A stretch of DNA of 64,000 bases. Origin: Bradyrhizobium arachidis. GTDB taxonomy: Bacteria > Pseudomonadota > Alphaproteobacteria > Rhizobiales > Xanthobacteraceae. Of this stretch, positions 10,129 through 17,960 are shown in pieces. Every line of letters begins with the position of its first letter. The first letter of the stretch is position 1. Location of the stretch: positions 3,534,001 through 3,598,000 of the forward strand of contig NZ_CP030050.1 of assembly GCF_015291705.1 (NCBI RefSeq). The letters are read 5' to 3'. The position numbers and the translations under genes are program-made. The notes under the pieces are model-generated. The model saw nothing but the letters and a program-made list of their open reading frames with translations. It did not search any database and was not told the DNA's origin.

Positions 10129-10161
10129 TTGACTTGGGATTATTTTGTAGTTACAAAATAA
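10129..10161 (+). promoter_or_regulatory. brnTA promoter with overlapping operator palindrome
   Basis: TTGACT (10129-10134) is a good -35 element. Seventeen bases later, TACAAA (10152-10157) can serve as -10. It lies inside a perfect inverted repeat with arms TTATTTTGTA (10140-10149) and TACAAAATAA (10152-10161) and a two-base spacer. BrnA antitoxins repress their own operon, so this palindrome is the expected operator and would block the -10. Transcription would then start within a few bases of the brnT GTG at 10166. Confidence 0.7.
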
Positions 10162-10165
10162 CCCT

Positions 10166-10426
10166 GTGAAGATCGTTTGGGACGAACCGAAGCGCCGAGC
10201 CAATCTCGACAAGCACGGGATGGATTTCGCTGATCTCAACGAGGCCTTCTTCGACAATGCCTTGGTTTTGGCCACCTATGGCAACCGCTGGCGCGCGATC
10301 GGCATTAACATTCGTGGCGTTGTCTCAGTCATCTTCGCGACCCGCGGAGCTGAGGGCGTAAGCATCGTCAGCATGCGCCCTGCCAGCAAGAAAGAAAGGA
10401 GGCTCTATGAAGAAAACCGTCTCTAA
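10166..10426 (+). CDS. brnT: BrnT family ribonuclease toxin
   Basis: The 86-residue protein has the characteristic BrnT opening (VWDEPKRRANLDKHG) and closing (SMRPASKKERRLYEE) motifs of this RelE-like ribonuclease fold. BrnT inhibits translation by cleaving RNA and is neutralised by BrnA. The GTG start at 10166 agrees with the family N terminus and has no ribosome-binding site; the predicted transcription start is only a few bases upstream, which suggests a leaderless message. The gene overlaps brnA by 20 bases in the usual toxin-first order. Confidence 0.93.
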   Translation: MKIVWDEPKRRANLDKHGMDFADLNEAFFDNALVLATYGNRWRAIGINIRGVVSVIFATRGAEGVSIVSMRPASKKERRLYEENRL

Positions 10427-10700
10427 GAAGGGTTACACCGCACGGGACCTGCGTGCGGTGAGCGACAATCCGGAATGGACCAAGGATGACTTCGCCAGGG
10501 CCAAGACTTTCGATGAGGTTTTCCCGGGCATGCGAAAGGGCCGCGGCCCCAATAAAGCCCCCACAAAGCGACAGGTGACCTTGCGCCTGAGCCCTGTCGT
10601 GGTCGACTATTTCAAGGCCGAGGGCCCCGGTTGGCAGAGCCGGATTGACGAAGCGCTCGTCAAGGTGGTGAAGCGCAAGCGCAGTTCTGCCACGGGTTAG
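10407..10700 (+). CDS. brnA: BrnA family antitoxin and autorepressor
   Basis: The 97-residue protein has the BrnA layout: a toxin-wrapping N-terminal segment, then a DNA-binding ribbon-helix-helix part (about 52-90) with KRQVTLRLSPVVVDYFKAEG and the closing GWQSRIDEAL. It binds and inactivates BrnT, and the complex represses the operon, presumably at the palindrome 10140-10161. A strong AGGAGG lies five bases before the ATG, inside brnT, so brnA has a good ribosome-binding site while brnT has none. That favours excess antitoxin. Confidence 0.93.
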   Translation: MKKTVSKKGYTARDLRAVSDNPEWTKDDFARAKTFDEVFPGMRKGRGPNKAPTKRQVTLRLSPVVVDYFKAEGPGWQSRIDEALVKVVKRKRSSATG

Positions 10701-10703
10701 TTG

Positions 10704-11048
10704 ATGCGCCTGAAATCAAACATCTGGGTCTCCGCTTATCTGCGCCGCTGCCAGACCGAGGGCGTGTTCGGCGCGGTGCGCCGCCGTGGCGCCGAGGAGG
10801 CAGGCGCGGTGTTCGTCAAGGTGTCGCTGCTCGATGGCAATGCGATGCTCTACGTGCCGGCGCCGCAGACCGTCTACGAGGACGGCCGCCCCGTCGATCG
10901 CTTCTTTGTGCCGGTCGCGCAGCAGCCTCTGCCGGAGCACACCATTGAGGAGCGCCTGACCAAGGAGCTCCGCTTCGATCCGGATGCGTGGATCGTCGAG
11001 ACCGAAGACCGCGCGGGGCGGCATTTTCTGGAACTGGCGAAGACTTAG
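10704..11048 (+). CDS. DUF1491 family protein
   Basis: The 114-residue protein matches the small DUF1491 family of Alphaproteobacteria, from the N terminus MRLKSNIWVSAYLRRCQ to the conserved RFDPDAWIVETEDR near the end. It has no signal or membrane segment and no known function. ATG 10704 is used; a TTG at 10701 directly after the brnA stop is also in frame. The gene begins three bases after brnA and may be read from the same transcript. Its last four bases overlap the end of the convergent DUF2336 gene. Confidence 0.8.
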   Translation: MRLKSNIWVSAYLRRCQTEGVFGAVRRRGAEEAGAVFVKVSLLDGNAMLYVPAPQTVYEDGRPVDRFFVPVAQQPLPEHTIEERLTKELRFDPDAWIVETEDRAGRHFLELAKT

Positions 11049-12022
11049 CGCTCTGACGACCCGCCCGTTCCCGTCCGCACCGCAGGCGCGGATCCCGGCT
11101 GCACGTCCGGACGCGTCTGGCTCGCGCCGGCACGGGCGCGCTGGCGCTCGCCGTCATGCAGCGAGGGCTGGTACTTTGCCCGCGTCACGGCGAGCGTGGA
11201 GCCGCGCCAGGCCGCCAGCATCACCAGGGCCGAGCGGTCGCTGAGGCGGTCGTAGAGCCGCGACAGCCGGTACACCTCGTTCACGGAGTTGCCGATCTCC
11301 GGCTTGAAGAACAGGAGGATGCGCTGGAAGTTCGGGCTCGGCATGTCGAGCGCGCGCGCGGCGACCGCGAGCGCTTCGCCGCCGGCATCGTCGACGATTT
11401 GCGCGGCGACGCGCGAGGGCAGGATCAGGCTGTCGCCGAGCTCATAGGTGAAGTTCTCGACGTCATTGGCGATTGCCGCCATCTCCAGGATGTGGATCGC
11501 GCGCTTGGCGCGCACGGTCGGAATCCGCGGCGCGGCCTTCAGCGGTGTCTGCGCCAGATTGTGCAGGATCAGCGCGCGCTCGGAGGCGCCGGCGCGGAAG
11601 AACATGTCATGGATCTCGGCCGCCTCCTTCGGCTGCATCGCCATGTTGGCGGCCATGCGCGCTTCCGCGTCGGTCGGCGCGCGGCGAGGTGAGGGCGCTT
11701 GTGCCGGCGCGGGGATCTCGCGTGCAAGCGGAACCCTGCGGCCTTCCTGGGTCGCGACCAGCCCGAGCTTCTGCAGGACCGGGACCGGCGTCTGCGCATA
11801 GATCGCGAGCTTCGCCTTGATGGCCGCGCGCGTCGCATCATCGACCTGGTCGATCAGCCGCGTGGCAAGCTCGACGAATTGCCGCTGCTCGTCGTCGCTG
11901 TGGGTGCTTGCCTGAACATAGAGGTCGGTCAGCACGCGCAGCAGCGTCGGACGAACATCGACGCCTTCACGACGTGACAGGGTCATCAGCCCGTCGAATC
12001 CGGGAAACAGCGACTTGGTCAT
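11045..12022 (-). CDS. DUF2336 domain protein
   Basis: The 325-residue soluble protein fits the DUF2336 family: helical, repeat-like, rich in Ala, Leu and Arg, with no catalytic motif that I recognise. A proline-rich stretch (about residues 100-120) divides an N-terminal helical part from the main domain, and the last 40 residues are low in complexity. Members are common in Alphaproteobacteria and uncharacterised. The upstream region carries a perfect CtrA-like site (12077-12091), about 55 bases before the start, which points to cell-cycle or motility regulation. It ends tail-to-tail with DUF1491, sharing four bases. Confidence 0.78.
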   Translation of the reverse strand: MTKSLFPGFDGLMTLSRREGVDVRPTLLRVLTDLYVQASTHSDDEQRQFVELATRLIDQVDDATRAAIKAKLAIYAQTPVPVLQKLGLVATQEGRRVPLAREIPAPAQAPSPRRAPTDAEARMAANMAMQPKEAAEIHDMFFRAGASERALILHNLAQTPLKAAPRIPTVRAKRAIHILEMAAIANDVENFTYELGDSLILPSRVAAQIVDDAGGEALAVAARALDMPSPNFQRILLFFKPEIGNSVNEVYRLSRLYDRLSDRSALVMLAAWRGSTLAVTRAKYQPSLHDGERQRARAGASQTRPDVQPGSAPAVRTGTGGSSER

Positions 12023-12076
12023 GGAGAGGTACGCAACTTGGAAGAGACACTTGCGGCGAGCCTAGCGCAGGTTCGT

Positions 12077-12091
12077 TTAAAGCCTCGTTAA
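12077..12091. promoter_or_regulatory. CtrA-like binding site (perfect consensus)
   Basis: TTAA at 12077-12080, seven bases, then TTAA at 12088-12091 is an exact match to the CtrA consensus TTAA-N7-TTAA. It lies between the divergent DUF2336 gene and the small gene at 12277. Such a motif can occur by chance, but less often in sequence this rich in GC. Confidence 0.5.
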
Positions 12092-12190
12092 GGAAAACGA
12101 GGCGTGAAGCCCGCCCTGCAAATTAAGGCATTGTCGTGCCGCAACGGGACGGCGCGGCGAAGACCGTGCGGTTACGGTCCAAGGGGCGTG

Positions 12191-12205
12191 TTTACACCCC
12201 GTTAA
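12191..12205. promoter_or_regulatory. Second CtrA-like site
   Basis: TTTA at 12191-12194, seven bases, then TTAA at 12202-12205 gives one mismatch to the CtrA consensus. It lies 72 bases before the start of the small plus-strand gene at 12277, in the same divergent region as the perfect site at 12077-12091. Confidence 0.35.
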
Positions 12206-12276
12206 CCATGAGCTGATCTTAATGAACCCATGTTGCAGGGGCGCGTTCGGTTGCGCGGCAATTGAAGAGAGCTGAC

Positions 12277-12465
12277 ATGGGGACCATCATCGAATTTCCG
12301 GCCGGTCGCCGGGTAGGCTCGTCGGGGGACACCACGCCGCGCACGGACACGGGAACGATCGTGATTCTCCCGGTCATCCGTATCGAGCGCGAGAGCGACG
12401 AAACCAGCGGCGATCGCGGGCCGGAGCAGGGCACAGCGCCGGGGCGCCGTCGTCGCCGTCGCTAG
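12277..12465 (+). CDS. Small hypothetical protein with arginine-rich tail
   Basis: This 62-residue frame begins MGTIIEFPAGRR, an opening I associate with small conserved Rhizobiales proteins, and ends in a run of arginines. AGAGAG (12267-12272) precedes the ATG by four bases. A short Val/Ile-rich stretch (TIVILPVIRIE) occurs in the middle. It lies 14 bases before the lipoprotein gene and could share its transcript. The function is unknown. Its reality rests on position, ribosome-binding site and N-terminal motif only. Confidence 0.55.
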   Translation: MGTIIEFPAGRRVGSSGDTTPRTDTGTIVILPVIRIERESDETSGDRGPEQGTAPGRRRRRR

Positions 12466-12479
12466 ATCGGGCCGTTGCA

Positions 12480-13241
12480 ATGCCGGAAGCCCCCCGCCAG
12501 ATCCGCAAATTTCCATCGGCCATCCTGCTCGCAGCTCTCGGCGCGAGCCTTGCCGCCTGTAGCGGCGGCGATTTCGGCCGCACCCGCGCTGACATGCGCA
12601 GCGATGACATGCATCGCTGGCTCGGCGTTGAGGCTACCGGCAGCCTCGGCCTGAAGGCCTCGCAGTTCCAGCTCACCGATGAAGAGCGCCAGCTGCGCGA
12701 CCTCGCCTATCCCATGATCGAGCCGCCGCTGTCGCGTCCGGCCTGGAAGAGCGTGTTCGGCGACTACAAGACGATACCTTCGCCCTGGCACCAGAAGATC
12801 GTGTTCGACCGCACCATGTACGGACGCACGCTGATCGACGAGCCGCACCGCTCGCACTCCTCGCGCTACGCGCAGTTGATCGAGGACGTGCGCAACGACA
12901 TCACCCGTTTCGAGCCGTTCTTTGCCTCCGCGATCCGCGTCATCGACCTCGACAGGAAACGCAATGCCACCATGGCCCGCGTCTCCGAGCTCTCGCCGCG
13001 GGAGAGGGAGGATGCCGTTGCGCGCATGCAGGAGAACTCGCTGATCGTGCAGTGGGTGCAGCAGTGCCTCGAGCAGCGCGTCTCCTCCTATCGCTGGGCG
13101 CTGGAGCGCCTGGTGATCCAGGCGCCCGACGGCATGGCCGCCGACGCCGACCGCCTGATCGGCGAGCTCGCTGCCCAGACCGCCAACCCGCCGGTCATGA
13201 GCCAGCCGCCCTACGGTCGCGCGGTCGTCTCGAAGGGCTGA
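12480..13241 (+). CDS. Putative lipoprotein of unknown function
   Basis: The 253-residue protein has a signal peptide ending in a lipobox, SLAAC, with Cys27 as the predicted lipidation site, so it should be anchored to a membrane facing the periplasm. The mature part is mostly helical and charged, with no domain that I recognise. A conserved-looking block lies around residues 85-125 (the YGRTLIDEPHRSHSS region). The last 47 bases overlap the end of the convergent LysR gene, which gives the regulator an unusual Arg/Pro-rich tail. The call rests on the lipobox. Confidence 0.75.
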   Translation: MPEAPRQIRKFPSAILLAALGASLAACSGGDFGRTRADMRSDDMHRWLGVEATGSLGLKASQFQLTDEERQLRDLAYPMIEPPLSRPAWKSVFGDYKTIPSPWHQKIVFDRTMYGRTLIDEPHRSHSSRYAQLIEDVRNDITRFEPFFASAIRVIDLDRKRNATMARVSELSPREREDAVARMQENSLIVQWVQQCLEQRVSSYRWALERLVIQAPDGMAADADRLIGELAAQTANPPVMSQPPYGRAVVSKG

Positions 13242-14100
13242 GCGGTTTGCGTGGGCCGGGCCGTCGCCCGGACCCTTCCGGCTTGCGCCGCTGCTTCTGC
13301 AGCTTCCCGACAAAATCCTTCAGGGCATCCGCAAGCGGCACGGATGCGCGATAGGCGAGGCCGACCTCGCGCTTCACCTTGACCTCGATCTTGCGCAACG
13401 CGACGTCAGGATTGCCCTTCGCCACGCCTTCCGGGACGATGGCGATGCCGACGCCGGCGGCGACGAGTGCCATCGCCCAGTCCTCCGATTGCGCGATCGC
13501 CGCGGTCTGGCGCCGCTGCGCATTGCGGCCGAAGAATGCGCTCTGCTCGCAATGGCAGCGGTCGATCAGGGGGACGTCCGCAAGATCGGCGGCACGTAGC
13601 TTCTCCTTCAGCGTCAGCGGATGCGACGGCGGCAGCGCCGCGACATAGCGCTCGCTCCACAGCGGCACGAAATGCTCGTCGCTGCGCAGCATGCTCTTTG
13701 CGATGATCCGCGCATCGGCGCGCTCGTCGCTGCCGACGAGGCGGAGCGCGACGTCGCTGCGCGCGGTCAGCGGCTTCAGCAGTGCGATCGTCCGGGGCAC
13801 GTCGAGCGTGCGCATCAGGCCGAGCGTGAGCGTGGTCCTTGACGCAGGCTTCCTGAACAGGCTGCGCGCGGCATCGGCCTCGTCGATGATGCGGCGCGCG
13901 AGGACGTGAAACTGCTCGGCCGAGGCGGTCGGCGCGACGCCCTTCTTGTGCCGGATGAACAGGGTGGTGCCGAGCTCGGCTTCGAGATTGGTGATCGCCG
14001 TCGAGATCGACGGCTGCGACACGAAGCAGGCGCGGGCCGCCGCGGTCAGATTGCGCTCGCGGTAGACGGCGGCGAAGTAGCGAAGCTCGCGGATGTCCAT
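13195..14100 (-). CDS. LysR family transcriptional regulator
   Basis: The 301-residue protein starts MDIRELRYFAAVYRERN and has the LysR helix-turn-helix at about residues 16-58 (LTAAARACFVSQPSISTAI). An effector-binding domain of periplasmic-binding-protein type follows (about 88-270). The C-terminal 25 residues are Arg/Pro-rich and arise where the gene overlaps the end of the lipoprotein gene. It is divergent from the metallo-beta-lactamase-fold gene at 14195 with 94 bases between them, the classic LysR arrangement, so that gene is the likely target. The inducer is unknown. Confidence 0.92.
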   Translation of the reverse strand: MDIRELRYFAAVYRERNLTAAARACFVSQPSISTAITNLEAELGTTLFIRHKKGVAPTASAEQFHVLARRIIDEADAARSLFRKPASRTTLTLGLMRTLDVPRTIALLKPLTARSDVALRLVGSDERADARIIAKSMLRSDEHFVPLWSERYVAALPPSHPLTLKEKLRAADLADVPLIDRCHCEQSAFFGRNAQRRQTAAIAQSEDWAMALVAAGVGIAIVPEGVAKGNPDVALRKIEVKVKREVGLAYRASVPLADALKDFVGKLQKQRRKPEGSGRRPGPRKPLSPSRRPRDRRAAGS

Positions 14101-14119
14101 AGGAAGAGCCTAGAGATAG

Positions 14120-14134
14120 TATCAATATTCGATA
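14120..14134. promoter_or_regulatory. Candidate LysR operator
   Basis: TATCAATATTCGATA has four-base symmetric ends (TATC and GATA) and contains a T-N11-A core. It is the only clear AT-rich dyad in the 94-base gap between the lysR gene and its divergent partner, 20 bases from the regulator start. The position suits an autoregulatory LysR site. Confidence 0.5.
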
Positions 14135-14194
14135 TTTTACCTATGACACAGCGAATGACAAGGATGCGTCTGTCAGAGCAGGCGAGGGTCATCC

Positions 14195-15022
14195 ATGAAA
14201 ATCCACCATCTCAACACCGGCACGATGTGCCCGGTCGGCCGCCGCCTGGTGAACGGCACCGGCAGCCTGTTCCAGCGTGCGCGTCTGGTCTGCCATTGCC
14301 TGCTGGTCGAGACCAATGACGGGCTTGCTCTGGTCGACACCGGCATCGGCCTTGGCGATATCGCAACGCCCGACCGGCTGGGTCGGCGCTGGCTGCGGCA
14401 GACCGCGCCCAAACTCGATCCGGCGGAGACGGCGGTGCAGCAGGTGAAGGCGCTCGGCTATTCGCCAAGCGACGTGCGTCACGTGCTGCTGACGCATCTC
14501 GACCGCGACCACGCCGGCGGCGTACCCGACTTTCCCCAGGCCGCCATCCACGTTCACCGCGCCGAATACGACATGGCGGTGCTGCGCCAACCGGCGCCGC
14601 CGCAGGGGCGCTACGTCACGGGGCAGTGGAGCCATGGACCGCGCTGGGCGTTTTACGGCGAAGCCGGCGAGGACTGGTTCGGCTTCAAGGGCGTGCGCGC
14701 GCTCGGCGACCAGGAAGCGGACGTGCTGATGATCCCGCTCGCCGGTCACACGCTCGGCCATTGCGGCATCGCTGTGCGCTCTGGCGACACCTGGCTGCTG
14801 CATGCCGGCGACAGCTATTTCCATCACGCCCAGCTCGATTCACCGCCGCGCGTGCCGTTGATGCTGGGCTATTTTCAGCGCAAGGGCGACATGGACCGCA
14901 AGATGCGGATCGCCAACCAGGCCCGGCTGCGTGCGCTCAAGCTGAGCCACGGTGATCGCGTGAGGATCGTCAACAGCCACGATCCCGCGGATTACGAGCG
15001 CTGCCGATGCGGAGGGCATTGA
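14195..15022 (+). CDS. Metallo-beta-lactamase fold hydrolase (AHL-lactonase-like)
   Basis: The 275-residue cytoplasmic protein carries the metallo-hydrolase signature HLDRDHAGG (His101, Asp103, Asp105, His106), a later metal His in PLAGHTLGH, Asp in HAGDSYFHH, and a C-terminal His in VNSHDP. Its size and the NTGTMCP opening resemble the N-acyl-homoserine-lactone lactonase branch (AttM/AiiB type), although other lactone or ester substrates are possible. It is divergent from a LysR gene that probably controls it. No signal peptide is seen. Quorum quenching is a possibility raised by the family, not something the sequence shows. Confidence 0.85.
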   Translation: MKIHHLNTGTMCPVGRRLVNGTGSLFQRARLVCHCLLVETNDGLALVDTGIGLGDIATPDRLGRRWLRQTAPKLDPAETAVQQVKALGYSPSDVRHVLLTHLDRDHAGGVPDFPQAAIHVHRAEYDMAVLRQPAPPQGRYVTGQWSHGPRWAFYGEAGEDWFGFKGVRALGDQEADVLMIPLAGHTLGHCGIAVRSGDTWLLHAGDSYFHHAQLDSPPRVPLMLGYFQRKGDMDRKMRIANQARLRALKLSHGDRVRIVNSHDPADYERCRCGGH

Positions 15023-15058
15023 GCGCGCGCCTTGCAGGGCGCACGCTCGCCACGGTCT

Positions 15059-15749
15059 CTATCCGCCGGCGCCAGCTTTTTGATTCAGCAAAAGGCATTG
15101 CCTCACTGTCCGCGCGATCGCGGCCGGTGCCTCCTCGGGGATCGCAAAGCAGGAGCTCGCGTTGATCTCGCACAGCACGTAAGTGTCGGCGCCCGTGGCA
15201 TCGCGCGGTCCGTACAAAAAGTCCGCGTCCCAGATCACCGGCAATGACGGCTCATCGATGCCGAGCGTCGCCATCATCTGCGGCGTCCATTCGTCCTCCA
15301 TCGCTCGCCGCAGCGCCTGGAATTGCGCAGCGTCGGGTCCATGCATGATCCGCGGGCCGGGCTGGGCTTCGGGCGAGTCCGGTCCCCCCGGCGGCGGCGG
15401 GATCAGGGCCTTGATCTTCTGGTGCCCGAAACCTGCGACCCTGGCACGTAGCAGCGAACCATGCCGTCAGTATTGGCCAATGCCTCCACCTTCCAGACGC
15501 CCTGGCCGCCATTGCCGCGGTTCTGCTTCAGCACGCGCGGGCCGCTCGTCCGAAGCCGCGGCGGAAACTCCTCGCGGAAGCTCGCGGCCGTGTCGCAGCG
15601 ATGCGTGTCGGGATGCCAAGCGCAGCGAGGGCCTCGAAGACGCGGACGAAGCGGCTGTTCTGCGCTGTGGCGTCGCGACGCGCGGCAGCGTCTCCGCGGG
15701 AGAGGATGGCGATAGCAGGTCGGTGAGAGGAGTGTCGTTCGGTGTCCAT
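15059..15749 (-). pseudogene. Decayed ATP-grasp (Cj0069-like) gene, frameshifted and internally deleted
   Basis: Fragments of one protein are spread over three minus-strand frames. The N-terminal piece (from 15749, HRPAIAILSRGD to FEALAALGIP) is followed by a shifted frame with the ATP-grasp core (LKQNRGNGGQGVWKVEAL, about 15480-15545). This runs directly into DGMVRCYVPG, and after another shift near 15440 a third frame continues from FGHQKIKALIPPPPGG to the end at 15059. The join between the ATP-binding core and the GMVRCY strand appears to lack several dozen residues found in intact relatives. The C-terminal part (WDADFLYGPR, TYVLCEINASS) is well kept. I judge it non-functional. Confidence 0.75.
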
Positions 15750-16029
15750 GCGCAAGCTCCACGAATTTGCGTGCTGCGCAGAGCTTGGACCTGGGTCTCA
15801 CGGGGAGTCTGCATCGTCCCCACACCGAGAATTGGTCGCAGGATTTCAAGAGAGCGTCGGTTCCATTCCCGCGGTGAACTCTTCGTGACGCCCATCCGGC
15901 GGTTTCGCGGGATGCTCCGGTTGACAGCCCGGCGGTCCGGGTTTCTACGTTAAGGCATCGGGGATGTGCGATCTCCCCGTGAGGCGACATGCCCAAGCAT
16001 CGCGTCCTGATCTTCACCAGGGGCGTAGC

Positions 16030-16974
16030 ATGTCATTTTTTACGATCTCATCCGGAAAATCTTCTCGGCTTCCCAATGCGGCACGGCGCGCCAGCGCCTG
16101 CGCGGCGCTGATCGGCATCGTCGCCGGCTTCATCGCGGCGGCTCATGCGCAGGACATCGACTGGCAGAAGGTCGATGAAGCGCTCGGCCGCAAGGCGGCC
16201 GTCACCGGCGATGTGCATCGCTACGGCTTCCCGCGCGCCGATCTTGCGGTGACGCTCGACGGCGTGACCATCAAGCCCGCGCTGGCGCTCGGCGGCTGGG
16301 TCGCGTTCAAGCCCGCGCATGGCGGCGTCATGGCGATGGGCGATCTCGTGCTGCTCGAATCCGAGATCAATCCGGTGATGCTGAAGATGATCGGAAACGG
16401 GCTCGAGATCACGGCCGTTCATAACCATCTGCTCGGCGCGAGCCCGGCGACGTTCTACATGCATGTGGCCGGGCACGGCGATGCCCTCAAGATCGCGGCC
16501 GCCCTGAAAGACGCGCTCGCCGAAAGCAAGACGCCGCTGTCGCTATCGCCTCCAGCGGCTCCTCCGCCCGCCGTCGATCTCGACACGGCGCAGCTCGACC
16601 AGATCATCGGCGTCAAGGGCCAGGCCAATGGCGGCGTCTACCAGTTCAATGTTCCCCGTCGCGATCCAGTCAGCGAGGACGGCATGCAGCTCAGCCCCGC
16701 CGCACCGTTGGGTCTTGCAACCGGCATCAACTTCCAGCCGACCGGCGGCGGCAAGGCCGCGATCACCGGCGACTTCGTGCTGGCCGGCGACGAGGTCAAC
16801 CCCGTCATCACGGCGCTGCGCTCGCACGGCATCGCCGTGACGGCGCTGCACAGTCACATGCTGGACGAGCAGCCGCGTCTCTTCTTCATGCACTTCTGGG
16901 CCAACGATGACGCGGTCAAGCTCGCCGGCGGCCTGCGCGCCGCGCTCGACAAGACCGCGAGCGCGAAGAACTGA
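16030..16974 (+). CDS. DUF1259 (LppY/LpqO-like) exported protein with duplicated domain
   Basis: The 314-residue protein has a Sec signal peptide cleaved about AHA/QD near residue 44. Two similar halves follow. Each has a conserved gly-rich strand, a GDxVL..E(I/V)NPV motif (MGDLVLLESEINPV and FVLAGDEVNPV), and an HxH motif (VHNHLLG and LHSHMLD), then FxMHxWA-like sequence (YMHVAG and FMHFWA). This internal repeat is the hallmark of DUF1259, whose role is unknown; the paired histidines could bind metal. An AGGGG six bases before the ATG supports the start. It follows the ATP-grasp remnant and has no operon partner. Confidence 0.85.
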   Translation: MSFFTISSGKSSRLPNAARRASACAALIGIVAGFIAAAHAQDIDWQKVDEALGRKAAVTGDVHRYGFPRADLAVTLDGVTIKPALALGGWVAFKPAHGGVMAMGDLVLLESEINPVMLKMIGNGLEITAVHNHLLGASPATFYMHVAGHGDALKIAAALKDALAESKTPLSLSPPAAPPPAVDLDTAQLDQIIGVKGQANGGVYQFNVPRRDPVSEDGMQLSPAAPLGLATGINFQPTGGGKAAITGDFVLAGDEVNPVITALRSHGIAVTALHSHMLDEQPRLFFMHFWANDDAVKLAGGLRAALDKTASAKN

Positions 16975-17014
16975 TCCGGGAAGGGGCGTGGACGAGGCGG
17001 AATTCGACCGTGCC

Positions 17015-17428
17015 TCAGCGAATGGCTGCCACCATGGTCGTGACGATGAGCGCGATCGTCACGAGCGCTCCTGCAACATAGAGGATGGTTCTGACGCTGC
17101 CGCCTTTGGCGGCGTCGCCGCCACGCAAATAGATTGCAACGTGAGCCAGACGGATCGCGACGTAGACCCATACCAGCGCTGCAAGCACAGCCGGCCTGAC
17201 GCCGACCATCATCGCCAGCACGGCGGGGACGACGAATGGCGTCAACGCCTCGACCGCGTTCATGTGGACGCGATCGATGCGGTAAAGCGGGTTGTCGTCA
17301 TCCGCCGGCAGGACAGGGCCGGAGAGTGCCCCGGCCCGGCCTTTGGACGATCCTGAATGCACCGCGAGCACGATGGACGTGAGGCAAAGCAGAAGCACCC
17401 CTGCAATGCTGTACGAGTAGGCCGCCAT
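17015..17428 (-). CDS. MAPEG-family membrane protein
   Basis: The 137-residue protein has four predicted membrane segments and the MAPEG pattern, with the ER-type motif replaced by DRVHMNAVEALTPF in the second segment region. The family includes glutathione-dependent microsomal transferases, but many bacterial members are uncharacterised. The start at 17428 (MAAYSYS) has GGAG six bases upstream; an in-frame ATG at 17443 would add five residues. The SRPBCC gene lies just upstream on the same strand, so a shared transcript is possible. Confidence 0.8.
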   Translation of the reverse strand: MAAYSYSIAGVLLLCLTSIVLAVHSGSSKGRAGALSGPVLPADDDNPLYRIDRVHMNAVEALTPFVVPAVLAMMVGVRPAVLAALVWVYVAIRLAHVAIYLRGGDAAKGGSVRTILYVAGALVTIALIVTTMVAAIR

Positions 17429-17474
17429 ACCGATCTCCGTCATCGACGCTCGCGTCGCATTGAACAAGCGAGAG

Positions 17475-17960
17475 TCAGGCCTCGCGGGCGATGCGCTCGG
17501 CAAACCGCCGAAGGTAGAGCGGCCAACCCTGGTCGCTCTCGACGGCTGCGCGCTCGCCTTCCCAACCTTCGCCATGCCGTTCGAGGTGGCGGTGCTCCAG
17601 CTCCAGTCTGGTCCGGCTCGGCGTCTCCGCGATGAACCGCACCTCCCATTCGCTGGTCTTGTCGGGATCGGTCTCGATTTGCCAGCGCGGGCTGATGTCC
17701 CAGCTGAGAAGCACGCGATGGGGCGGTTCAAACGCCAGCACCCGCGCCCAGCGGCATTCGCTGCCGTCAATGCCGCGATCATAGACGTGTCCGCCCACCC
17801 GAGGCTCGAACACGGTCTCTGCGATGGGAACGGCGAGCAGATTGTGCTCGCGCGGCTTGAAGCTGCCGAAGTCTTCGGTGAAGACCTTGAACGCGCGCTC
17901 GATAGGCGCCTCGACGACGATAGAATGCTTGACCGGCGCGGCCGATATGCGTGCGTTCAT
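17475..17960 (-). CDS. SRPBCC (AHSA1-type) domain protein
   Basis: The 161-residue protein matches the activator-of-Hsp90-like SRPBCC family: an N-terminal strand with HSIVVEAPIERAFKVF, then GGHVYDRGIDGSE, a WDI core, and a C-terminal helix ending in YLRRFAERI. These small proteins form a hydrophobic ligand cavity and are very often paired with an ArsR regulator. Its ATG overlaps the last four bases of the ArsR gene (ATGA), so the two are translationally coupled. The ligand is unknown. Confidence 0.88.
   Translation of the reverse strand: MNARISAAPVKHSIVVEAPIERAFKVFTEDFGSFKPREHNLLAVPIAETVFEPRVGGHVYDRGIDGSECRWARVLAFEPPHRVLLSWDISPRWQIETDPDKTSEWEVRFIAETPSRTRLELEHRHLERHGEGWEGERAAVESDQGWPLYLRRFAERIAREA

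Noticed and set aside
15183..15953. Plus-strand frame of 256 codons across the ATP-grasp remnant
   Set aside because: It has no family similarity or ribosome-binding site, and the minus strand explains the conservation as a decayed ATP-grasp gene.
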